This document shows positions 1-5,174 of a stretch of 6,297 bases of DNA, one piece after another. Each line of letters begins with the position of its first letter. The stretch's first letter is position 1. The stretch is from Clostridia bacterium. Its GTDB lineage: Bacteria; Bacillota; Clostridia; Christensenellales; Borkfalkiaceae. The stretch spans positions 1 through 6,297 of the forward strand of contig JAFTHR010000131.1 in assembly GCA_017457345.1 (NCBI GenBank), in the 5' to 3' direction. Position numbers and translations under genes: made by a program. The notes beneath the pieces were generated by a model. That model was not told where the DNA came from. It did not search any database and worked only from the letters and a program-made list of their open reading frames with translations.

Positions 1-266
1 AGTCCGGTACGGTGACGATGGACGTTGAAAAGGCTATCAAGGAAGTTAAAGCAGGTAAAGTTGAGTATAGACTTGACAAAACCGCTATCATCCATTGCCC
101 TATCGGCAAAAAGAGTTTCGGCAAGGAAAAACTTGTTGAAAACTACACGGCTCTTATGGATGCAATCGTAAAAGCGAAACCCGCTGCAGCGAAAGGTCAA
201 TACATTAAGAGCATCACGCTTGCCTCTACGATGGGCCCTGGCGTTAAAGTAGTAGCAAAAGCGTAA
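1..266 (+). CDS. rplA: 50S ribosomal protein L1, C-terminal part (5' end outside window)
   Basis: This is the last 87 codons of L1, which forms the L1 stalk of the large subunit, helps release deacylated tRNA from the E site, and in many bacteria represses its own operon. The reading frame is open from base 3 and ends at TAA 264–266. Visible family hallmarks are SGTVTMDVEKAIKEVKAGK, then VEYRLDKTAIIHCPIGK, then KAKP...AKGQYIKS and the near-invariant STMGPG close to the C-terminus. A GTG (12) and an ATG (18) lie inside the conserved domain and are not starts, because the frame is open to the window edge. rplK is expected just upstream. The gene is followed by a promoter and leader for rplJ, so L1 and L10 are at least partly separate transcription units. 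Confidence 0.97.
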   Translation, partial: SGTVTMDVEKAIKEVKAGKVEYRLDKTAIIHCPIGKKSFGKEKLVENYTALMDAIVKAKPAAAKGQYIKSITLASTMGPGVKVVAKA

Positions 267-285
267 AAAAGTTAAAAAATGTCCG

Positions 286-318
286 TTAAAGGCAGTTAAA
301 ACGGTTGACTGCCTTTAA
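286..318 (+). terminator. Stem-loop after rplA, overlapping the rplJ -35 box
   Basis: An 11-bp perfect inverted repeat (TTAAAGGCAGT 286–296 and ACTGCCTTTAA 308–318) can extend through a U·G and two A-U pairs to a loop of about 5 bases at 300–304. It sits 20 bases after the rplA stop, where an operon-end terminator would be expected. No run of T follows it on the plus strand, so termination would be weak. Its right arm contains the -35 hexamer of the rplJ promoter. It could therefore be a leaky terminator, an RNA 3'-end stabiliser, or a protein-binding palindrome over the promoter. Confidence 0.45.
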
Positions 319-333
319 TGGAAATGATATAAT
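305..333 (+). promoter_or_regulatory. Promoter of rplJ-rplL
   Basis: The -35 hexamer is TTGACT (305–310, 5 of 6 to consensus). The spacer is exactly 17 bp and the -10 is a perfect TATAAT (328–333). Transcription should start near 340, giving a leader of about 150 bases before the rplJ ATG. The strength fits a gene whose product, L7/L12, is needed in several copies per ribosome. Confidence 0.85.
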
Positions 334-339
334 AAGACC

Positions 340-480
340 ATAATCGAAAGCCGTAGACGGCGAGCACCGAAAGGTTTGATGGGAAACCGCTCGCTTAGGT
401 ATAAGAGCAAACAAGGTATTTTTGCGTCCTTATGCCCTCGGCATAGGGTGTTTTTTATATCAGGCGAAATCGCTTAAAGG
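340..480 (+). promoter_or_regulatory. L10-type ribosomal protein leader (rplJL attenuator RNA)
   Basis: This long untranslated leader between the rplJ promoter and its ribosome binding site carries the expected folds. A first arm pairs GCGAGC (360–365) with GCTCGC (389–394) and, inside it, GGTTT (373–377) with AAACC (384–388); by analogy this is the part bound by the L10–L7/L12 complex. Next, GGTATAAG (398–405) can pair with CTTATGCC (429–436), continued by GCAAA (407–411) with TTTGC (421–425), to make an antiterminator. That pairing excludes the terminator stem at 428–448. The L10 leader family, and attenuation by L10(L12)4 in Bacillus subtilis, are established. Assignment here rests on position and base pairing, not on a covariance-model search. 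Confidence 0.85.
428..456 (+). terminator. Attenuator terminator in the rplJ leader
   Basis: A 9-bp stem (CCTTATGCC 428–436 with GGCATAGGG 440–448, one wobble pair) has a 3-base CTC loop and is followed by six T (451–456). It lies 5' of rplJ rather than after a gene, and its left arm is also needed for the antiterminator at 398–436, so it is a conditional terminator. Confidence 0.85.
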
Positions 481-488
481 AGGTAATT

Positions 489-995
489 ATGTCGGCGAAT
501 TTAGAAGCGAAAAAATCAATCGTAGAAGAAATCAAAGCGAAAATTCAAGCAAGTAAATCGATCGTGTTTGCAGATTACAACAAACTCACGGTTTTAGAAG
601 TGACCGCTTTGAGAAACAAATTCAAGGCTGCAAACTGTGAATACAAAGTGTATAAAAACACGCTTGTAAGAAAGGCTTTTGCGGAACTCGGTATCGAAGG
701 GTTCGATAACGATTTACAAGGTTCAACTGCAACGGTTTTCTGTGTAGATGAAACGAGCGGTGCGGCAGTTTTTGCTAAAGCGGTAAAAGAAGAGCCTGCT
801 CTTGCAGAGAAGATTTTACCTAAGTGTGCGTACCTTGAAAACAAGTATTTGGACAAGGCTGCTGTGAAAGAACTTTCGGCAATCCCTTCCAAAGAAATCC
901 TTATTGCGAAGATGCTCGGCTGCTTGCAATCTTCTATTTCCAAGTTTGTCTATGTTTTGGATTCCATTGCAAAGGCAAAAGAAGCGGCTAACTAA
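489..995 (+). CDS. rplJ: 50S ribosomal protein L10
   Basis: L10 anchors the L7/L12 dimers to 23S rRNA at the base of the factor-binding stalk and is normally the autoregulator of its operon. The product is 168 residues, a normal length. The N-terminal rRNA-binding domain shows the family pattern KSIVFADYNKLTVLEVTALR (about 23–42), then EYKVYKNTLVRKAF. The C-terminal helix that carries L7/L12 is the alanine- and lysine-rich tail after about residue 130. The ATG at 489 is fixed by AAAGGAGG at 476–483, five bases upstream. Promoter and attenuator leader lie directly upstream, and rplL follows after 37 bases in the same transcript. Nothing in the sequence is unusual for the family. Confidence 0.97.
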   Translation: MSANLEAKKSIVEEIKAKIQASKSIVFADYNKLTVLEVTALRNKFKAANCEYKVYKNTLVRKAFAELGIEGFDNDLQGSTATVFCVDETSGAAVFAKAVKEEPALAEKILPKCAYLENKYLDKAAVKELSAIPSKEILIAKMLGCLQSSISKFVYVLDSIAKAKEAAN

Positions 996-1032
996 TTAAA
1001 AATCATAAAAAAAATCGGAGGAATAAAAAATT

Positions 1033-1407
1033 ATGGATATTCAAAAACTCATTGAAGAAGTAAAAGGTATGTCCGTTCTTGAATTGAACGAACTCGTTAA
1101 AGCACTTGAAGCAGAATTCGGCGTAAGCGCAGCGGCTCCCGTTGCAGCAGGCGCTGTAGCAGGCGGCGCAGCAGAAGCTGCTCCCGCAGTTGAAGAAAAG
1201 ACGGAATTCGACGTTGTTCTTAAAGATATCGGTCCCAACAAGATCGCTATCATCAAAGTTGTTCGTGAAGCAACCGGCCTTGGCCTTGCTGATGCGAAGA
1301 AAGCAGTTGAAGCTATGGGCGTTATCAAAGAAAACGCTCCCAAGGCAGATGCTGAAGATCTCGTTGCGAAACTTAAAGAAAACGGCGCTACCGCTGAACT
1401 CAAATAA
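1033..1407 (+). CDS. rplL: 50S ribosomal protein L7/L12
   Basis: L7/L12 is the mobile stalk protein that recruits translation factors (EF-Tu, EF-G, IF2) and stimulates their GTP hydrolysis. The product is 124 residues, a typical length. It has an N-terminal dimerisation and L10-binding domain (about 1–33), an alanine/glycine-rich flexible hinge (about 34–52), and a C-terminal factor-binding domain. That last domain contains EKTEFDVVLKDIG, NKIAIIKVVREATGLGLADA and the ending LKENGATAELK. GGAGG at 1017–1021 lies 11 bases before the ATG. It is the second gene of the rplJL transcript and is followed by an intrinsic terminator. An open frame antisense to it is a compositional shadow. Confidence 0.98.
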   Translation: MDIQKLIEEVKGMSVLELNELVKALEAEFGVSAAAPVAAGAVAGGAAEAAPAVEEKTEFDVVLKDIGPNKIAIIKVVREATGLGLADAKKAVEAMGVIKENAPKADAEDLVAKLKENGATAELK

Positions 1408-1421
1408 GTTTAAAACAAAAG

Positions 1422-1455
1422 AAAAAGACGGCTGTTTAAAGCAGTCGTCTTTTTT
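1422..1455 (+). terminator. Intrinsic terminator of rplJL
   Basis: GACGGCTG (1427–1434) pairs with CAGTCGTC (1442–1449) with one G·U, flanked by an A-run that pairs with the T-run 1450–1455. It starts 15 bases after the rplL stop and ends the ribosomal transcript before the next promoter. Confidence 0.9.
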
Positions 1456-1457
1456 CG

Positions 1458-1491
1458 CGCCGTTTTTGTGTAAATCGCGTAAAAAACGGCG
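1458..1491. repeat. Inverted repeat between rplL terminator and the next promoter
   Basis: CGCCGTTTTT (1458–1467) is complementary to AAAAACGGCG (1482–1491), a perfect 10-bp stem with a 14-base loop. No T-run follows on either strand, so it is not a standard terminator. It may insulate the rplL terminator from the promoter at 1510, or be a protein-binding palindrome. Confidence 0.5.
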
Positions 1492-1492
1492 A

Positions 1493-1510
1493 AAAAGTAC
1501 TAAAAGTACT
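1493..1510. repeat. Tandem 9-bp direct repeat at the -35 region
   Basis: AAAAGTACT occurs twice back to back (1493–1501 and 1502–1510). Each copy contains the palindrome AGTACT. The second copy ends on the first base of the -35 hexamer at 1510, the position of a repressor or activator site. No regulator can be named. Confidence 0.5.
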
Positions 1511-1538
1511 TGACGATTTTTAAAATAAAAGGTAAAAT
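1510..1538 (+). promoter_or_regulatory. Promoter of the cyclophilin-like lipoprotein gene
   Basis: The -35 is TTGACG (1510–1515, 5 of 6), the spacer is 17 bp, and the -10 is TAAAAT (1533–1538, 5 of 6). The expected start is near 1545, giving an untranslated leader of about 27 bases before ATG 1572. Confidence 0.8.
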
Positions 1539-1571
1539 GAAAGGTAGCAAAACGCTCTTGGAGTATTGTTT

Positions 1572-2441
1572 ATGTCAGTAATGCAAAAAATCAAAAAAGG
1601 GTTTTCGATAGCACTTGCTTCGCTTTCCACGGCGGTGTGCGTGCTGTCTATGTCTTCGTGTACCACGTCGAAACCCGAAGTAGAATTGAAAATATCCTTC
1701 AACGGAACGAATTATACCCTTGAATACACGTTATTCCGTAAAATTGCGCCTGCAACGGTATCGCATTTCTTGGCTCTTGCCGACGCTGATTATTACGACG
1801 GGCTCTGCGTGCACGATTTCTCTTCTAGCAAATGGGTGACGGGCGGTTATTCGTATGCAAACGGAAAACTCGTAGAAAAGGATTATTTCGCAGCGGTACA
1901 AGGCATTGAACTTACGAACACCGTGTGGTACGACGCGGCAAAAACAGAGCCTACCTATACCGTGTACGGTGAATTTAAAAATAACGATTTCGAAGTAGAA
2001 AACGGTGCGCTCAATCAATCGTTCGGCTCGCTTACTATGTACTACGAAGATAAGTTGGATGGAAACGACGACTTGGTTGACCAAAAAGTGACCGTATTGA
2101 GAAACGACGGAAAAGGGGACGCAAAGAAACTTTATGCGTACAATTCGGCAACGTCGCAATTCTATATCTCAATGTCTACGAACTCGTCTAGCCCCTCAGG
2201 TTATTGCACCTTTGCACTTTTGAAAGAAGAATCCACGGCAACGTTGCAAAGCCTTCAACAAGCGGTGCTCGATTATATTGCAGAAGTTTATGGGGATGAA
2301 GCAACGGCGGAAGAAGAGTTTGCGCCTGCAACCGAAGTGTATATCCACGCAAACGATAAGTACGCTTCCGAACGAGAAGTAGAGTACTGGGTGCCCCAAA
2401 AACCTATCGTGATTGAACAAGTGAACGTTAAGAAATGGTAA
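1572..2441 (+). CDS. Predicted lipoprotein with divergent cyclophilin-type (PPIase-like) domain
   Basis: The product is a 289-residue exported protein. It has a basic N-terminus (MQKIKKG), a hydrophobic stretch (about 11–27) and a lipobox-like LSMSSC with Cys30, so it is probably lipid-anchored on the outer face of the membrane. The body resembles cyclophilins. IAPATVSHFLALADADYYDG (58–77) matches the APxTVxNFxxLxxxGYYDG segment, YTVYGEF (129–135) and FGSLTMYY (151–158) match the central strands, and SATSQFYI (192–199) matches the GSQFFI core. Where active cyclophilins have FHR, this protein has VHD (80–82), so the catalytic arginine is missing and isomerase activity is doubtful; a chaperone or binding role is possible. 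The start is ATG 1572, with GGAG at 1560–1563 eight bases upstream. An in-frame TTG at 1566 is too close to that site, and ATG 1581 is too far. A dedicated promoter and terminator make it monocistronic. Confidence 0.8.
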   Translation: MSVMQKIKKGFSIALASLSTAVCVLSMSSCTTSKPEVELKISFNGTNYTLEYTLFRKIAPATVSHFLALADADYYDGLCVHDFSSSKWVTGGYSYANGKLVEKDYFAAVQGIELTNTVWYDAAKTEPTYTVYGEFKNNDFEVENGALNQSFGSLTMYYEDKLDGNDDLVDQKVTVLRNDGKGDAKKLYAYNSATSQFYISMSTNSSSPSGYCTFALLKEESTATLQSLQQAVLDYIAEVYGDEATAEEEFAPATEVYIHANDKYASEREVEYWVPQKPIVIEQVNVKKW

Positions 2442-2482
2442 AAACAAAAAACGCTTTGAAGCATCAAAGCGTTTTTTGTTTT
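2441..2482. terminator. Bidirectional terminator between convergent genes
   Basis: A perfect 19-bp inverted repeat (2441–2459 with 2464–2482) has a 4-base AGCA loop. The core ACGCTTTGA/TCAAAGCGT is flanked by A-runs on the left and T-runs on the right, so it reads as an intrinsic terminator on both strands. It starts at the last base of the lipoprotein stop codon and lies 22 bases from the stop of the minus-strand glycosidase. Confidence 0.93.
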
Positions 2483-2504
2483 CTAAAAGGTCATTGTTTT
2501 GGGT

Positions 2505-3380
2505 TTACTTTTTCAACTGCAATAAAGAACCGTGCTCTTCTACGTCTATGAAGGTAGCCCGTTCCTTTTCAGGGCTTTCAGGTTGATGAATGCTCATCTT
2601 TCTATTCCCGTCAAAGTCGGTAAAAAACATAGCGTGTCCACCGTTTTCATTAAATAAAGGTTCGTCTAAATGCCGCCAAGGCCCTTTCACGTTCCCGCTT
2701 TCGGATACCGCGCCAAGCACAACGTAGTTCCAATTTAACATAGGCGACCAAGTGAGATAGAGAGATCCGTTTTTGAGTTTTTGCACGAAGGGCGCATCTG
2801 AGCCAAAGCGCAGGATTTTTTCGTTGATCCGATTTGGCGCTGCCGCGGACAGGGGCACTTCGTTAGAAGAGAAGAGTTTAAAAGGTTCTCCTGCAAGCCC
2901 CGATAAATCCTTCTTTGCTTCCGCTGCCCAAATTTCGCCCACGTAATAGTCCTTTTCAGGGATATAATTTCCGGGCCAATCACGTGAATAAAGGATATAA
3001 GGCGTGCCGTCTTGCACGAACAGCGTTGCGTCGATAGCCTGTTGATAAGGGGGTGTAATCGGCGCGTTGACAACGGGTACGTATTTACCGAACACCGTGT
3101 CGCAAACGGCAACTTGTGTGCCGCGCACGCCGTTTTTTCCGAGCAGGGAAACGAACAAATAGAATTTGCCCAGGTAGCGGTGGATTTCAGCCGCCCACGT
3201 ATCTACTTTTGCCCAACTATCTTCTTCTATGCGGAAGATTTCGCCAAGTTCTTCCCAGTTTTCCAAATCATCGCTTTGGTACATGGGTAAGGAGGTATCG
3301 CCGCCCGAACCGCACATATAGTATTTTCCTTCCCAAGGGATAATAAAGGGATCACGAATTCTTAAATCTTGCCTTTTCAC
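2505..3380 (-). CDS. Glycoside hydrolase family 43-like protein (five-bladed propeller)
   Basis: The product is 291 residues with the layout of a minimal GH43 catalytic domain; the family includes arabinofuranosidases, xylosidases and arabinanases. RIRDPFI near the N-terminus gives the candidate catalytic base Asp10. WAAEI (62–66) fits the WAPEI-like strand, and AIDATLF places the candidate pKa-modulating Asp at 117. GSDAPFV occupies the place of the usual general-acid Glu with Asp195. GGHA (His249) and SIHQP (His265) fit the late propeller blades. There is no signal peptide, so it should act inside the cell on imported oligosaccharides; the exact substrate cannot be told. The start is GTG 3380: an in-frame TAA lies three codons upstream, and AAGGAG (3398–3393) lies 12 bases before it. 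It has its own promoter and a shared terminator. Confidence 0.85.
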   Translation of the reverse strand: MKRQDLRIRDPFIIPWEGKYYMCGSGGDTSLPMYQSDDLENWEELGEIFRIEEDSWAKVDTWAAEIHRYLGKFYLFVSLLGKNGVRGTQVAVCDTVFGKYVPVVNAPITPPYQQAIDATLFVQDGTPYILYSRDWPGNYIPEKDYYVGEIWAAEAKKDLSGLAGEPFKLFSSNEVPLSAAAPNRINEKILRFGSDAPFVQKLKNGSLYLTWSPMLNWNYVVLGAVSESGNVKGPWRHLDEPLFNENGGHAMFFTDFDGNRKMSIHQPESPEKERATFIDVEEHGSLLQLKK

Positions 3381-3426
3381 GTTTGCTTATTTCTCCTTAT
3401 TCTTACGGTAAAAACCTAACAGTATT

Positions 3427-3455
3427 ATTCTACCATAGTTGAACGAAAAAAGCAA
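3427..3455 (-). promoter_or_regulatory. Promoter of the GH43-like gene
   Basis: Read on the minus strand, the -35 is TTGCTT (3455–3450) and the -10 is TAGAAT (3432–3427, 5 of 6), with a 17-bp spacer. The start would fall near 3420, leaving about 40 bases to the GTG. Confidence 0.7.
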
Positions 3456-3460
3456 CGGAA

Positions 3461-3475
3461 ATTCTTAAAAAGAAT
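3461..3475. repeat. Small palindrome just upstream of the GH43 promoter
   Basis: ATTCTT (3461–3466) and AAGAAT (3470–3475) form a perfect 6+6 inverted repeat around AAA. It starts 6 bp upstream of the -35 box, where an activator or repressor dimer could bind. It is AT-rich and short, so chance is possible. Confidence 0.35.
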
Positions 3476-3495
3476 AGGTGAAAAGAAAACATTTT

Positions 3496-3855
3496 TTACC
3501 CTTTTAGATCGGTAATTTTTTCTTCCTGAATTTCAACCGTGAACGGTTTTACTTCGTATAGCCGTTCGCTTTTTTTATAAACCAAGTGGCAAACGTTTTC
3601 CTTTTCGGTGGGTAAAACGGCTTCAAACGCGCCCAAAAACTTTTTTACGAAGGTAGACTTAGATTTGAGTTCTTCTCCCAAAAAACGGCTATAATCTGCG
3701 CCGATTAGCACGCTTTCAAAAAAGGCGTAAGCAAGCAAACCGTGCGGGGAAGAGCCGTCTTCTTGCGGGTTTAAGAGCAAGGAAAAGTTGGTGCGATTCG
3801 CGCCTGTTTCAAACAACTGAGATTCTACTGTCGCTCGGCTTGTTCGGCGATCTAG
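3496..3855 (-). pseudogene. Downstream part of a TGA-interrupted gene (unknown function)
   Basis: This frame continues directly from the TGA at 3858–3856 of the upstream open frame, with no shift and no further stop until TAA at 3498–3496. The first 13 codons after the TGA read LDRRTSRATVESQ. The first possible start is TTG at 3816, with no Shine-Dalgarno sequence before it, so independent translation is unlikely. The remaining 106 residues look like a normal soluble protein (SSPHGLLAYAFFESVLIGAD, then KFLGAFEAVLPTEKENV, ending in PFTVEIQEEKITDL). The preserved composition suggests the break is recent, or that readthrough occurs. I do not recognise the family. No clear terminator follows before the GH43 promoter. 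Confidence 0.6.
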
Positions 3856-4395
3856 TCAAGGCAAAACGGCGGTTAAAGTATCGCTTTGGAAAGAGTATTC
3901 AAGCACTTTCTCGTCAAGAACGAGATCTCCCGTTTTGGTAAGGGCGAGTAGCTGATTCGGTGTTTCTAAAAAGAATAAACCGCCGTGGAAAGAAAGTTCA
4001 CAATTTGCAAAACAAGGGGGCAGGGAACGAACGAAGAAACCAAGAGCCGATTGCAGGGAAACCTGTACTTCCCCTTGCGAAAACACCGTAATGAGTGTGT
4101 CATCAAAGGTTTTTTGCACGTGCGGGCGCAAAACGGAGTCGCTTGGCGGAAACCTTTTCACGTAAAGAGCCACGGCGTTTGGCAACAGGTAAACTTCGCA
4201 GTTTTCAGGTGGGCAAAAGCGTATGTTTTCGTTGATAAAAAAGCAAACGGGTTGTGCGCCGCAAGGAATAAATTCCGCAAAGATATTGTCTTTGGGGGTG
4301 AGGTCGATAAATCGTTCAAAATCGTTCACCGTGCCGAAATACGCGCCGCTAAGTTTTAGTGCGCAGGGCGAAGAAGAAAGGAAATAAAATCTCAT
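3856..4395 (-). CDS. Hypothetical protein, upstream part of a TGA-interrupted gene
   Basis: This is a 179-residue open frame from ATG 4395 to TGA 3858–3856. The protein is rich in Phe, Leu and short alternating hydrophobic stretches (for example VYLLPNAVALYVKRF and GGLFFLETPNQLLALTKTGDLVLD), which suggests a mostly beta-sheet soluble fold. There is no signal peptide or membrane segment, and I do not recognise a family. The frame runs on past the TGA for 119 more sense codons, so the ancestral product was probably about 299 residues. Initiation looks weak: upstream is a purine-rich A/G tract with no clear AGGAGG. It is divergent from the Myb-like gene and lies upstream of the GH43-like gene on the same strand. 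It may be the truncated product of a broken gene. Confidence 0.6.
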   Translation of the reverse strand: MRFYFLSSSPCALKLSGAYFGTVNDFERFIDLTPKDNIFAEFIPCGAQPVCFFINENIRFCPPENCEVYLLPNAVALYVKRFPPSDSVLRPHVQKTFDDTLITVFSQGEVQVSLQSALGFFVRSLPPCFANCELSFHGGLFFLETPNQLLALTKTGDLVLDEKVLEYSFQSDTLTAVLP

Positions 4396-4501
4396 ATTCC
4401 ATTGTATTCTTTTTCTTTTTTTTCAATGTATAAAAGCAAAAAAATATGTTAATAATTTTTTCAAAGTAAGAGCCGAGTAGCGGCTTTAACGGAGGTGAAT
4501 T
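4396..4501. other. AT-rich divergent intergenic region with a leader hairpin
   Basis: This spacer separates two divergent genes and must contain both promoters, but no hexamer pair is convincing. On the plus strand TTCAAT (4422–4427) and TATGTT (4445–4450), 17 bp apart, are the best candidate and are weak. A hairpin (AGCCG 4471–4475 with CGGCT 4481–4485, extendable by a G·U and an A-U pair) lies just before the plus-strand ribosome binding site. It has no T-run, so it is not a terminator. A long pyrimidine tract covers 4407–4424. Confidence 0.5.
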
Positions 4502-5143
4502 ATGAACAAAATCAACGGTTATACCGAAGAGGAAGCAAGAGAGTTAGTAGAGTACATTAAGGACGGCAAAAAAAAGGGCAAAACGCTCACGTATCTTTTT
4601 GCGGCGTACGGCGCGTCACACGGGCGAGCAAAGGGTAGCGTGCGCAACTATTATTACGCGCTTATGAAAAACCCCACGAACGATCAACGGATTGTGGAAA
4701 TGCTCAGCGGATCGCAACTTTCCGTGGAGAAAATCCGTGAGTTCACGGAAGAAGAAACTACGGAAGTGCTCCGCAACATTTTAAAGGAAAAAAGCAAAGG
4801 CATTTCCGTTCGCCGTGCCATTTGCAACCTTTCGGCGGGAGACGATAAACTAATGCTCCGTTTACAAAACAAATACCGAAACACTCTTAAAAAAGAGCCG
4901 CACCGTATTGCGGAAATTGCAAGCGAACTAGGCTTAGAGCGTTCGGTAAAAGGGTTAGGGGAAAGCGGTGCAACGCGCACGCAACGGGTGCAAAGCGACA
5001 TTTTGCAACGCCGCTTGGAAAACGAAATCAATTCGCTCTACGATCGGTTAACGAAAGCCTTGAAAGCAGAGAACGAGCGTTTGCGTAGCGAAAACGCTTC
5101 GCTCAAGCAAGAAAACGAACGGATGAAAAAAGCAACGTTCTAA
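4502..5143 (+). CDS. Double Myb/SANT-like repeat protein with C-terminal coiled coil
   Basis: The product is a 213-residue soluble protein. Two segments look like copies of one helical unit: GYTEEEARELVEYI...RNYYYALMK (6–56) and EFTEEETTEVLRNI...NKYRNTLKK (80–131). Each opens with an aromatic residue then TEEE, has a GK- or SKG-containing turn, and closes on a basic, Tyr-rich helix, the layout of Myb/SANT-like DNA-binding domains. Residues about 165–210 form a strongly predicted coiled coil (ENEINSLYDRLTKALKAENE, then LRSENASLKQENERMKK), which suggests dimers. Bacillus RsfA-type regulators combine a Myb-like domain with a coiled coil, so a DNA-binding regulator is a reasonable inference, but no target is visible. 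The start is set by GGAGGTG (4491–4497), four bases before the ATG. It is monocistronic with a terminator directly after it. Confidence 0.75.
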   Translation: MNKINGYTEEEARELVEYIKDGKKKGKTLTYLFAAYGASHGRAKGSVRNYYYALMKNPTNDQRIVEMLSGSQLSVEKIREFTEEETTEVLRNILKEKSKGISVRRAICNLSAGDDKLMLRLQNKYRNTLKKEPHRIAEIASELGLERSVKGLGESGATRTQRVQSDILQRRLENEINSLYDRLTKALKAENERLRSENASLKQENERMKKATF

Positions 5144-5149
5144 AAAAGA

Positions 5150-5171
5150 AAAACCGCCGTTTGGCGGTTTT
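5150..5171. terminator. Bidirectional terminator
   Basis: AAAACCGCC (5150–5158) pairs perfectly with GGCGGTTTT (5163–5171) around a GTTT loop. On the plus strand it ends the Myb-like gene, with a T-run of only four. On the minus strand the long T-rich tract opposite 5142–5153 makes it a strong terminator for the YtxH-like gene, whose stop codon is three bases away. Confidence 0.9.
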
Positions 5172-5174
5172 CGT

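Noticed and set aside
575..943. Long minus-strand open frame antisense to rplJ
   Set aside because: It lies entirely within a clear L10 gene, has no ribosome binding site and shows no protein-like motifs.
1041..1403. Long minus-strand open frame antisense to rplL
   Set aside because: Its Ser/Ala/Pro-rich sequence is what the alanine-rich hinge of L7/L12 gives when read backwards.
1190..1513. Plus-strand open frame in another frame of rplL that runs into the terminator
   Set aside because: Lys/Leu-rich low-complexity product, no ribosome binding site, and it crosses the rplL terminator.
3814..3858. Selenocysteine insertion at the TGA
   Set aside because: The following hairpin is weak, with a 3-bp and a 4-bp stem and a 12-base loop. 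It lacks recognisable bacterial SECIS loop features, and no selenoprotein motif surrounds the TGA.
3856..3858. Alternative genetic code with TGA as a sense codon
   Set aside because: ruvX ends at TGA 5970–5972 at a natural family end, the other clear genes end in TAA, and tryptophan is encoded by TGG throughout.
3985..4359. Plus-strand open frame antisense to the interrupted gene
   Set aside because: No ribosome binding site or recognisable motif; the minus-strand frame has better protein character and continues past the TGA in frame.
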